Shown: positions 1 to 6,541 of the stretch, in pieces
Layout of the letters: every line of letters begins with the position of its first letter
How positions within the stretch are numbered: the first letter of the stretch is position 1
Source of the DNA: an uncultured Clostridia bacterium
GTDB taxonomy: Bacteria; Bacillota; Clostridia; Christensenellales; Borkfalkiaceae
NCBI GenBank assembly: GCA_944354265.1
Contig: CALVPX010000009.1
Span: 1 to 46,272 of the forward strand
DNA length: 46,272 bases
Direction of reading: 5' to 3'
The notes under the pieces: generated by a model
Seen by the model: only the letters and a program-made list of their open reading frames with translations
The model's database searches: none
What the model was told of the DNA's origin: nothing
Translations under genes and position numbers: made by a program

Positions 1-60
1 TTTTACACTAAAGAAGCGACGTTGTCTCTTTTTTTATAGGTGTTGCACTTCAAATTATAA

Positions 61-98
61 TCTGTCTTCCCCCCTTTGCACAAGGGGGGCTAAGGGTA
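61..98. repeat. fragment of the CCCCCCTTTG dispersed repeat
   Basis: A short palindrome, CCCCCCTTTG-cacaAGGGGGG, just upstream of the first gene. The same block recurs at 5205-5250 and, as a variant, at 27320-27350, where it is part of a longer repeat. Bases 1-60 hold only a T-run that could be the tail of an upstream terminator. Confidence 0.6.
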
Positions 99-120
99 CC
101 CACCCATTAATTAAACAATT

Positions 121-3100
121 ATGAAAGTTAAAGTAAGAAAAATTTTACTGTGCGTGTTCTTTGCGCTGTTCATAGTCACCCTTTTCACTGCCTCGTTTTC
201 ACTTGGCAGGTATTCGTCTGTCCAATCTTCGGAGAGCAATTACGATGATGACTTTGAATATACCCTTTACGACTCCATTGTCGTCAACACCATAGACGAA
301 TTTTTCGCCGCTATCAGCAATGGTTATAACTACATAATCATCGGCGATGCAATAAAGGACCCCCTCATAATCGCAGGCTCCATGAGCGATATCCGCGATG
401 ACCTTATTATCGATTTAAACGGTCACGAAATTCAGCGCAACAGCCGCGACCCCCTTTTGAATGTCACCACAGGTTTTGCCCTCACAATAATCGATAGAGT
501 GGGTACAGGCAGCATGTATAACCCCGTCGGCTCGGTTATTCAGGTCAGCGGCGGCACGTTGACCGTTCAGAACGGCATTTTCGAAAGCGGCCCCCGCAGC
601 GACGATTCAAGGAATGGCGTTTCTGACGAGAATTATAACGAGTATGCAACAACCGATAATAACAATAATTGGGTCACTGATGGCGGCGGCTCGATAAGTG
701 GTGGAACTAGTGGAACTGCACAAGTAACTGTTTATCGCAATAGCAATATAGGGTCAGAAAACACTTCAAATACTTATGGTGATAGCATAGGTACTGTGGC
801 ATTGCCCATAATCACGCCTAAAGCAACAGGCAGGGGCGTAGTCAATGGCAGCATGTACTTTGATGATGCTGAAGAAGAAAGAATATATTATACATGTAAT
901 GGGTATAATGTCATAAAAGATGACACCTACCTTTACTATACCTACGAAGCAGACAATATGCAGTATTCCACCGTTGCCGATAAGTCCACCGCAAATTATT
1001 ACTATCGGTACTATGTAAATGGTGGTGAGCTTGGAGATACTCAGGATTCTGTAAATTCTTACTTTGCATACGCAAGTGATCAAACTCTTAAAGATCCAAA
1101 TGACTCAAGCGATCAAAGAATCCTCGTCACCGTATATGTATTTAACGATGTAAAATACTATGCCGCTGAACAGAGTGGCTACAAAGATTCAAGCGGTACC
1201 TCGGGCTTTGGCGCAGTTAAAATGCAGAGCGGCAATCTGTATGTTCGCGGCGGCACATATTATTCCTACTTCGGCGAGGAAAACACCTTCGGCGTTCAGT
1301 CCACCGGCGGCCTCATGTCGGTCAATCCCACGGGCTCAAACGCGATAAATTTCTACGCCTACCAAAACGGCGTCTGCGTTGACTGCCGCACATCATCAAG
1401 TAATACAAATACTCCGGTAAATGAAATGCTCAACATTTCAAGCGGCAATTTCTATTCCGAACTTGGCGACACCGTCCGCGTTGAAAACGGTCACCTTGTT
1501 ATCGGCACAGCCGATTTCACTAAGGATGTTGGCAGCTACTCAGGAGAAACAACCACAACTTGGGGAAGAAACGGCTCTGTAATTAATATCTCCGGCGGCA
1601 CGCTTACAATCAACAATAGCGCGGACTTTGATATCACCGGTTCATATATCAACGGCATATATTCGCATAAAGGTGATGCCGAAACAAGAGTTACCGTTAC
1701 AAATGCAACCTTTACATTCAACGGAACTAATAATTCGCATCACAACTGCGGCATTTATGCTGAAGATGGCAACGTATCTTGCCGTGGCAACACCACAATA
1801 AACCTTTCCAACGGCGCAAGCAACAACAGGGGTATTTATTCCGCCGGCAATGGCTATATTGCTTTTGGTTTGAGTGGAGATAATGTAACTACCCGGCAAA
1901 CAACAATAACGGTTGCTAATGGTCAATCTGCAAATAACTATGGCATTTATTCCACGGGCGGTAGAATTTACGGCTACGGAACAACAAATATAACACTCGG
2001 TGCTGATGGTTCTTATTCAACTAACAGTCAGGGTATTTATTCCACGGGCGGTACTATTACCCTTGGCAGAGAAAATAGCCAAGATAAGACAACTATCACT
2101 GTTTATGGCAATAATTCAGCTACGGGATATTCTACAGGAAACTTCGGTATACAGACCTCGAGTGGCACAATAAATGCACATGGTGCAATTGATATAGATG
2201 TTACAGGCGTAAGCTCAAGCGGAATACTTGCAACAACGGGAAGCACGATAAATGTTTATGGCGTCATAGATTGTACCATTGATATGGCGTCATCGGATAG
2301 TGTAAATAGAGAATTGTCAAGCCCTGCTGTTTATGTAAATGGCGGCAATATAGTGATTAATTCCACAGCAACAACAGAGGAAACGCACTCAACTATCACG
2401 TCCGACGGCTTTGGCTTGGTTGTTAATGACGGTGACATTACAGTTACGAACGGTAGAATCGATGTCACAACAACGCGCACTACAGCAGTTTACCTTACGG
2501 GCGGTAAGCTTGATATTGCAGAAGCTGCGACGATGAATGTAAATTCGAGAATAAATGCTGACTGTGAGTGGGCAATGGGCGATGATGCTTCATTGCAGGG
2601 TGCAAATATCTACAACGGCGTATATGTTCGCGGCGGTTCGCTCATCTCTAACGGCACTTTAAACGTTGAACACGTCGGCGTGGCTAATGATAGTGTTTTA
2701 AACAATGATGGTTCTAAAAACACAGAAGGTAATAATGCGCATATAACTGCTGAGCGCTCGTATAATCAGGGTAATGCACAAAATTCTGACGACGGGTTAC
2801 CTATATATAATAGCACTAACGCTTATTATGAATTTGCTATAAAGAGCTATGCTGTTCGCGTTGAGGCGGCCACAGGGTCTACTTCCACAGTCACCATAAC
2901 CAAGGGCAATATTGTCAATCAGGTTACGGGTAGTGACGGTAATCAGGTTGGCGGTGGCGGCGGCATATATGTTAGCGGCGGCACTGTTACTTTGGGTCAG
3001 CAGGGCGCAACTGCTGAAAATGACCTCTCAATAAGCGCCACTGGTACAGACGCTTTTGCACAATATTTCCATGTAACAAATGCGTCTACAAACTGGTCGG

Positions 3101-4488
3101 CACGATTGCCTCGTACGGGTGGCCATGCGGTGCAGGTTACGGGCGGTACGCTTACAATCAATAGTGGTACATACAATTCAGCATTGGGCAATGGCATTCT
3201 TCTGACCAACGGCAATATTACTGTTAAAGGCGGCACTATTGTCGGCGGTGATGATGAATATAACTCTTCTCAAAGGCAATATCCTCCTTGTGGTGCGGCG
3301 GCCTCCTATTGCTTAAAGGTCTGCGGTGGCGAAATTGACATACAAGATGGCATCTTTGGCAGCCCTAAAACAGTAACTGCTACAAACGCTTTAGTTCCAA
3401 GTAGTGGCGCTTTTATAATGGGTATTTCGGCTGACAATCGCGGTACTGCAAATATCTCTAAGGGAACATTCAATGTCGGCGGTCAGTCAGCATTTGCTGT
3501 GTATCAGCATGCCACGGTCACATTCGGCAGTCAAGCTACTACAAATCAAAACGACGACATTTATGTCCGCGGTTTAGCTGCAGGTCTTACGGTAGAAAAT
3601 TCTCCTGAAAGCTCTATCTTCGTTACAATCTATAACGGTGAATTCCGCGGATTTAGAAACGGCAATGGCGATGGCATATGGTTTGGTAACAGGTACGCGC
3701 TTACAAGAATTTTTGGCGGCCAATTCATTGGCGAATCGCGCTATGGATTAAATATTGATGATGGCGGCAGACTTCAGATAAGCGGCGGCACTATTCAAGG
3801 CGAGCAATATGGTATAAACGTTTCCTTAACTCGCTTGGTTGATGCGCCTATGGCTATTGATTCTACTAGAAGAACAGTTGGTGATACTGTACTAGACATA
3901 TCTGGCACGGCCAATATTTCAGGCTACCAAGCTGGTTTAAGAGTTTCAGCTCTATATGCAACAACCGATGATGCCAACTGTATCGAAATTTCTGGAGGAA
4001 CATTCTCAGGAACAAATGCAGATGATAGCGCTGGTTTAAGGTTAGATACTGCCTTGAACGCAACAAATATTGTTCATATCACAGGGGGTACATTCACCGG
4101 CTATTATGGCGGTTATTATGGCGTTGACGGCGCAAACGGCATAGATGACGGTCTGTTAATTGAAGGTAATAGTACTGCATTTACCGGAACACAATATGGT
4201 TTCTACTTTGCTGACAATCCTTGGTCAGGAACTATTGCTAATCCCACAAACAATGTTGCTATTATCGGCGGTACATTTAGTGCAACAAATCCTAATGGTG
4301 AGGCTATACAAGGTCTCAATAATGATATAAGTACCGGCGATGTATTTACTGAGCATACAGGTGATTTGCGTTATGGCATCAGCGAAGAAGCAAATATCTA
4401 CGGTAACGTAGGCCCCGGCACTAGTACTGGTGGATATGCAATTAACAACATAAACTCCAATAGATTCACTCTTGAAACAAGACCTTAA
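121..4488 (+). CDS. large secreted beta-helix-like surface protein
   Basis: A 1455-residue protein of unknown specific function. Residues 1-30 are a classical signal peptide: basic MKVKVRK, then a hydrophobic core, then ASFSLG. The rest is rich in Gly, Thr, Ser and Asn and repeats short units such as GIYSTGG, VSGGT, ISGGTF and LTINNSA, each about one turn long. This is typical of right-handed parallel beta-helix (pectin-lyase-like) exoproteins, so an extracellular adhesin or glycan-binding/degrading role is possible. No catalytic motif, LPXTG sorting signal, SLH domain or membrane anchor is visible at the C-terminus, so how it is retained is unknown. An in-frame stop at 112-114 and the signal peptide fix the start at 121, although no SD is visible. 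It stands alone, with no partner gene in view. The exported beta-solenoid is well supported; the role is not. Confidence 0.85.
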   Translation: MKVKVRKILLCVFFALFIVTLFTASFSLGRYSSVQSSESNYDDDFEYTLYDSIVVNTIDEFFAAISNGYNYIIIGDAIKDPLIIAGSMSDIRDDLIIDLNGHEIQRNSRDPLLNVTTGFALTIIDRVGTGSMYNPVGSVIQVSGGTLTVQNGIFESGPRSDDSRNGVSDENYNEYATTDNNNNWVTDGGGSISGGTSGTAQVTVYRNSNIGSENTSNTYGDSIGTVALPIITPKATGRGVVNGSMYFDDAEEERIYYTCNGYNVIKDDTYLYYTYEADNMQYSTVADKSTANYYYRYYVNGGELGDTQDSVNSYFAYASDQTLKDPNDSSDQRILVTVYVFNDVKYYAAEQSGYKDSSGTSGFGAVKMQSGNLYVRGGTYYSYFGEENTFGVQSTGGLMSVNPTGSNAINFYAYQNGVCVDCRTSSSNTNTPVNEMLNISSGNFYSELGDTVRVENGHLVIGTADFTKDVGSYSGETTTTWGRNGSVINISGGTLTINNSADFDITGSYINGIYSHKGDAETRVTVTNATFTFNGTNNSHHNCGIYAEDGNVSCRGNTTINLSNGASNNRGIYSAGNGYIAFGLSGDNVTTRQTTITVANGQSANNYGIYSTGGRIYGYGTTNITLGADGSYSTNSQGIYSTGGTITLGRENSQDKTTITVYGNNSATGYSTGNFGIQTSSGTINAHGAIDIDVTGVSSSGILATTGSTINVYGVIDCTIDMASSDSVNRELSSPAVYVNGGNIVINSTATTEETHSTITSDGFGLVVNDGDITVTNGRIDVTTTRTTAVYLTGGKLDIAEAATMNVNSRINADCEWAMGDDASLQGANIYNGVYVRGGSLISNGTLNVEHVGVANDSVLNNDGSKNTEGNNAHITAERSYNQGNAQNSDDGLPIYNSTNAYYEFAIKSYAVRVEAATGSTSTVTITKGNIVNQVTGSDGNQVGGGGGIYVSGGTVTLGQQGATAENDLSISATGTDAFAQYFHVTNASTNWSARLPRTGGHAVQVTGGTLTINSGTYNSALGNGILLTNGNITVKGGTIVGGDDEYNSSQRQYPPCGAAASYCLKVCGGEIDIQDGIFGSPKTVTATNALVPSSGAFIMGISADNRGTANISKGTFNVGGQSAFAVYQHATVTFGSQATTNQNDDIYVRGLAAGLTVENSPESSIFVTIYNGEFRGFRNGNGDGIWFGNRYALTRIFGGQFIGESRYGLNIDDGGRLQISGGTIQGEQYGINVSLTRLVDAPMAIDSTRRTVGDTVLDISGTANISGYQAGLRVSALYATTDDANCIEISGGTFSGTNADDSAGLRLDTALNATNIVHITGGTFTGYYGGYYGVDGANGIDDGLLIEGNSTAFTGTQYGFYFADNPWSGTIANPTNNVAIIGGTFSATNPNGEAIQGLNNDISTGDVFTEHTGDLRYGISEEANIYGNVGPGTSTGGYAINNINSNRFTLETRP

Positions 4489-4553
4489 AGCCTAATTATT
4501 TAAACTTTTTACAATTTTGTTAAAATGTTGTGCGGGAGTTTTTTACATATAGG

Positions 4554-4562
4554 TGATATAAT
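4554..4562 (+). promoter_or_regulatory. extended -10 promoter (TGaTATAAT) of the small RNA
   Basis: TG at 4554-4555 and TATAAT at 4557-4562 form an extended -10 element. No good -35 lies 16-18 bp upstream. Transcription would start about 4569, exactly where the closing helix of the RNA begins. Confidence 0.6.
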
Positions 4563-4568
4563 TTAATC

Positions 4569-4771
4569 GTAAGGGTTGCAGGTGGAAGGTAGCTTTCCCC
4601 TCAACCGCTTAAAGGCGGATTACGGGCGGCAAAGCCCGCACCGTCCAAAACCAAAATTTTCGGTCGGGATTCGGGTGGCCGTTCTGTCTTCTCCCCGACC
4701 GTACGCCACTGGCGGCGTTCCCTATCTTTAAGGAACTGCGCCAAAATTATTGGTGCTTGCACCCTTGGCGA
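4569..4771 (+). ncRNA. structured small RNA of about 200 nt, possibly raiA-type
   Basis: No ORF fits here, but the strand folds into a closed multibranch structure. The ends pair (AAGGGTtGCA near 4571 with TGCACCCTT near 4760). Between them lie hairpins CCGC-ttaaa-GGCGG, CGGGC-ggcaaa-GCCCG, CGGTCGGG (about 4661) with CCCGACCG (about 4696), CGCCActGGCG, GTTCC-...-GGAAC and GCGCCA-...-TGGTGC. An extended -10 sits 7 nt before the 5' end and a strong terminator follows 45 nt after the closing helix. Length, branching and host group fit the clostridial raiA RNA, but I could not verify its consensus, so the identity is a guess. 6S RNA (a single long rod) and SRP RNA (GGAAG tetraloop) do not fit. 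Confidence 0.6.
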
Positions 4772-4813
4772 TTAATATATCATTATTTTTCTTCCTAACA
4801 ATATTTATTTTAC

Positions 4814-4853
4814 GGGGCGGGGCGATTTTCAATCGCCCCGCCCTTCTTTTTTG
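4814..4853 (+). terminator. rho-independent terminator of the small RNA
   Basis: GC-rich hairpin GGGCGGGGCGATT-ttc-AATCGCCCCGCCC followed by CTTCTTTTTT. The sequence between it and the RNA's closing helix is AT-rich and unpaired. Confidence 0.85.
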
Positions 4854-4888
4854 CCTTATTGTAGCCCCTTTTGTCCGTCGCCACCATT

Positions 4889-5003
4889 GTCATTTCGACT
4901 GTAGCCGTCAGGCGAAATGGAGAAATCTGCGTGAACGTAGTCTGACTCCGTTTGGGGGATTTCTCCACTGCGCTCGCTGCTGCTCGCTTCGGTCGAAATG
5001 ACA
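4889..5003. repeat. TGTCATTTCGAC dispersed palindromic repeat, full copy
   Basis: About 115 bp bounded by inverted ends GTCATTTCGAC and GTCGAAATGAC. Internal blocks are GGAGAAATCTGCGTGAACG, CTGACTCCGTTTGGGGGATT and TCTCC-CTGCGCTCGCTGC. Copies or fragments recur near 5262, 6562, 6689, 11553, 18002, 19700, 31112 and 44407. It encodes nothing and looks like a small non-autonomous palindromic element. Confidence 0.8.
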
Positions 5004-5126
5004 GAGTGGGAGGGGGTGTCGCTCGCTACGGTCGTAAGGAGCGGAGCGACGGAATAGCGATTGTTCGCCGAAGGCGCAATCGCGTCAATGACAGGGTGGG
5101 AAGAGGTGGTATTTTCTGATTGCGGG

Positions 5127-5255
5127 TCATGTGGCTCCTTTGTGTAAAGGGAGCTGGTGCGCTCTTGCGCGCCTGAGGGATTGTCATTGTAAGTGCAGGA
5201 CAATCCCCCCTTTGATCCCCCCTTTGATCCCCCCTTTGCACAAGGGGGGCAAGGG
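5127..5255. repeat. AAGGGAGCT...CTGAGGGATTG...CCCCCCTTTG repeat with a triplicated unit
   Basis: A dispersed repeat built of CTCCTTTGTGTAAAGGGAG, a small hairpin (GTGCGCTCTTGCGCGC), CTGAGGGATTG, and CAATCCCCCCTTTG. Inside it the unit CCCCCCTTTGAT is repeated in tandem three times at about 5205-5240. The same element lies inverted at 27490-27585. Confidence 0.75.
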
Positions 5256-5261
5256 CTTTGT

Positions 5262-5362
5262 GACTCCGTTTGGGGGATTTCTCCGCTGCGCTCGCTGCCG
5301 CTCGCTTCGGTCGAAATGACAGGGTGGGAGGGGGTGTCGCTCGCTTCGGTCGAAATGACAGT
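5262..5362. repeat. TGTCATTTCGAC repeat, partial copy
   Basis: Right half of the element, from GACTCCGTTTGGGGGATT to GTCGAAATGACA, followed by a second right end (CTCGCTTCGGTCGAAATGAC). It is followed by two unrelated hairpins: ACCGAAAACGGCG with CGCCGTTTTCGGT at 5367-5404, and CAAAACAACACACCGTGTTGTTTTG at 5445-5469. Confidence 0.7.
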
Positions 5363-5532
5363 GGTGACCGAAAACGGCGCAAGGACAACGCCGTTTTCGG
5401 TCACCGCGTCGGGCATTCTTATGCCCTCGCTCATTTCACAAGGCAAAACAACACACCGTGTTGTTTTGAGAATACCTTGCTCATCCCGCCCATTATTTCG
5501 CAAGGGTGGCAGGGTTGCGCTTCAAATCTCAA

Positions 5533-5562
5533 CCGCGCCGCGGGCTGAAAGCCCGCGGCGAA
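5533..5562. repeat. left bracketing palindrome of TA locus 1
   Basis: Hairpin GCCGCGGGCT-gaa-AGCCCGCGGC. The same hairpin recurs at about 5931-5959, so the two copies bracket the toxin/antisense locus. Either could act as a bidirectional terminator insulating the locus, although neither has a long T-run. Confidence 0.7.
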
Positions 5563-5572
5563 ATAAAAATTA

Positions 5573-5601
5573 TTGACAAATTTTGCATGGTATTGTATAA
5601 T
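5573..5601 (+). promoter_or_regulatory. promoter of peptide gene 1
   Basis: Perfect sigma-A promoter: TTGACA at 5573-5578, 17-bp spacer, TATAAT at 5596-5601. The predicted start near 5608 gives a 5' leader of about 74 nt containing the hairpin GCAACA-gcaa-TGTTGC. Confidence 0.85.
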
Positions 5602-5654
5602 TTTGCCAAGCAACAGCAATGTTGCCCGTAGCGAGGGCGACCTTGGCGGTTAGT

Positions 5655-5675
5655 CACTTCCCCAAAAAGGAGGTG
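5655..5675 (+). promoter_or_regulatory. hairpin sequestering the SD of peptide gene 1
   Basis: CACTTCC (5655-5661), a 7-nt loop, and GGAGGTG (5669-5675) form a 7-bp stem with one G-U pair. The 3' arm is the ribosome binding site itself. The same stem is conserved in locus 2. Burying the SD of a strong toxin mRNA is a hallmark of type I toxins. Confidence 0.7.
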
Positions 5676-5681
5676 ATACAT

Positions 5682-5786
5682 ATGACGAACGAAATGATAT
5701 ATTTGCTTATGCTATTGATTGGCAAAAGCGATATTATATCTGTTACGGTCAACAACAGCACCGTGGTTATTCGCATAAAAAAGTAA
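5682..5786 (+). CDS. 34-residue hydrophobic peptide, candidate type I toxin (copy 1)
   Basis: Peptide MTNEMIYLLMLLIGKSD followed by ISVTVNNSTVVIRIKK. Residues 5-13 are strongly hydrophobic, and the tail is amphipathic and basic. The start has a perfect AAGGAGGTG SD eight bases upstream, itself buried in a hairpin. A relative lies at 38389-38508 (minus), sharing MTNE, the hydrophobic stretch and the tail pattern V-S-V-T-x-N-x-x-x-V-x-I-R-I-K. A convergent antisense promoter and shared terminator follow. This layout resembles txpA/RatA and bsrG/SR4 of Bacillus, in which an antisense RNA pairs with the toxin mRNA 3' end. The peptide does not match the TxpA, BsrG, Fst or Ldr sequences I know. That it is translated is likely; that it is toxic is inference. 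Confidence 0.75.
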   Translation: MTNEMIYLLMLLIGKSDIISVTVNNSTVVIRIKK

Positions 5787-5872
5787 CTGCCTTGGGTCCA
5801 AATAAGGCAGTTACTTTTTTTACAAAAATTTAACTTGCAGGACTAACCGCTTAAACGGTTTCGCCCTTGTCT
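5776..5872 (-). ncRNA. candidate antisense RNA antitoxin (copy 1)
   Basis: Predicted RNA of about 95 nt reading leftward from the minus-strand promoter at 5879-5907 and ending in the shared terminator. It begins AGTAGACAAGGGCG, followed by a hairpin AACCG-...-CGGTT and then AG. The corresponding RNA of locus 2 has the same 5' sequence and hairpin. Its 3' part is complementary to about 45 nt at the end of the peptide mRNA, including the stop codon. It contains no ORF of note. Confidence 0.7.
5782..5820. terminator. bidirectional terminator shared by peptide gene 1 and its antisense RNA
   Basis: Stem AGTAACTGCCTT (5782-5793) with AAGGCAGTTACT (5804-5815). A T-run follows on the plus strand, and an equivalent T-run (plus-strand AAAAAA at 5777-5782) follows on the minus strand, so it ends transcription both ways. 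Confidence 0.85.
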
Positions 5873-5878
5873 ACTTAT

Positions 5879-5907
5879 ATTATAATCGCAAGCAGCAAAT
5901 TTGTCAA
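5879..5907 (-). promoter_or_regulatory. promoter of antisense RNA 1
   Basis: Read on the minus strand: TTGACA at 5907-5902, 17-bp spacer, TATAAT at 5884-5879. It is a perfect consensus promoter facing the peptide gene, with no ORF behind it. Predicted start near 5872. Confidence 0.85.
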
Positions 5908-5930
5908 TACTTTTAACTTAAAAATTGACG

Positions 5931-5959
5931 CGCCGCGGGCTGAAAGCCCGCGGCGCGTC
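5931..5959. repeat. right bracketing palindrome of TA locus 1
   Basis: Second copy of the hairpin at 5533, here GCGCCGCGGGCT-gaa-AGCCCGCGGCGCG with a slightly longer stem. It also lies just past the 3' end of the CHR operon and could end that transcript. Confidence 0.7.
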
Positions 5960-5965
5960 TGCATT

Positions 5966-6541
5966 TTACACTATCACATTTATTATTATACCGAGCACGC
6001 CCGAAATAATAATAAGCAGTATGGGCGAAAAGGATTTCTTTTTCCACAGCCGCCAAACAATGGCTATGGCGGCGATTATAACAAAGATCACAAGGCTGCT
6101 CCAATCGAAGGCAAACGAATCGCCCACAGGGGTGAACCCGAAAATCTGCGTTATGAACATTGTTATCGCCGTGGCGATTATCAGGCCGATAATCGTCGGC
6201 TGAATGCCGTTCAGCACGCTCTTTACGCCCGCGTACTTCAAAAGGTTGTTTATCAGCGCGGCGATTATGAGTATTATCACAAAAGAGGGCAGCACCACGC
6301 CCAAGGTGGCCACAAGCGCGCCCAAAAATCCCGCCTGCGACGAGCCGATGAATGTGGCCATGTTGACCGCAAGCGGCCCGGGTGTTGACTCCGCCACGGC
6401 GATAAAGCTTAAAAATTGCTCCTCGGTCAGCCAATTGTTTGATATCACCACTTCGCGTATGAGCGAAATCATGCCGTACCCGCCGCCGAACGACAATGCA
6501 CCTATTTGCAGGAAGGTAGAAAAGAGTGACAGATAAATCAT
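5966..6541 (-). CDS. chromate transporter, short CHR subunit (second gene)
   Basis: A 191-residue membrane protein with a single CHR domain, the size of the short two-gene ChrA type. Visible family signatures are the N-terminal FGGGYGMISLI, the motif AESTPGPLAVNMATFIG around residue 50, and five or six hydrophobic segments. Short-chain CHR proteins usually work as a pair from adjacent genes, exporting chromate or related oxyanions. Its ATG overlaps the TGA of the preceding CHR gene (ATGA), with SD AAGGAGG upstream, which implies translational coupling. A divergent LysR gene lies upstream of the operon. The family is certain; the true substrate in this organism is not. Confidence 0.9.
   Translation of the reverse strand: MIYLSLFSTFLQIGALSFGGGYGMISLIREVVISNNWLTEEQFLSFIAVAESTPGPLAVNMATFIGSSQAGFLGALVATLGVVLPSFVIILIIAALINNLLKYAGVKSVLNGIQPTIIGLIIATAITMFITQIFGFTPVGDSFAFDWSSLVIFVIIAAIAIVWRLWKKKSFSPILLIIISGVLGIIINVIV

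Noticed and set aside
4640-4720. CGCCACTGG in the small RNA resembles the GCCACTG of cobalamin riboswitches.
   Set aside because: The B12-box pattern upstream and downstream is missing, no B12 gene follows, and the RNA ends in its own terminator.
5205-5245. The tandem CCCCCCTTTGAT units as a CRISPR array.
   Set aside because: Only three 12-bp units with no spacers; no cas genes anywhere in the window.
5867-6388. Plus-strand ORFs across the CHR genes and other long opposite-strand ORFs (for example 7454-8215 minus, 26082-26912 minus).
   Set aside because: They are shadows of clearly recognised genes on the other strand, rich in Arg, Ala and His in the way antisense frames of GC-rich genes are.
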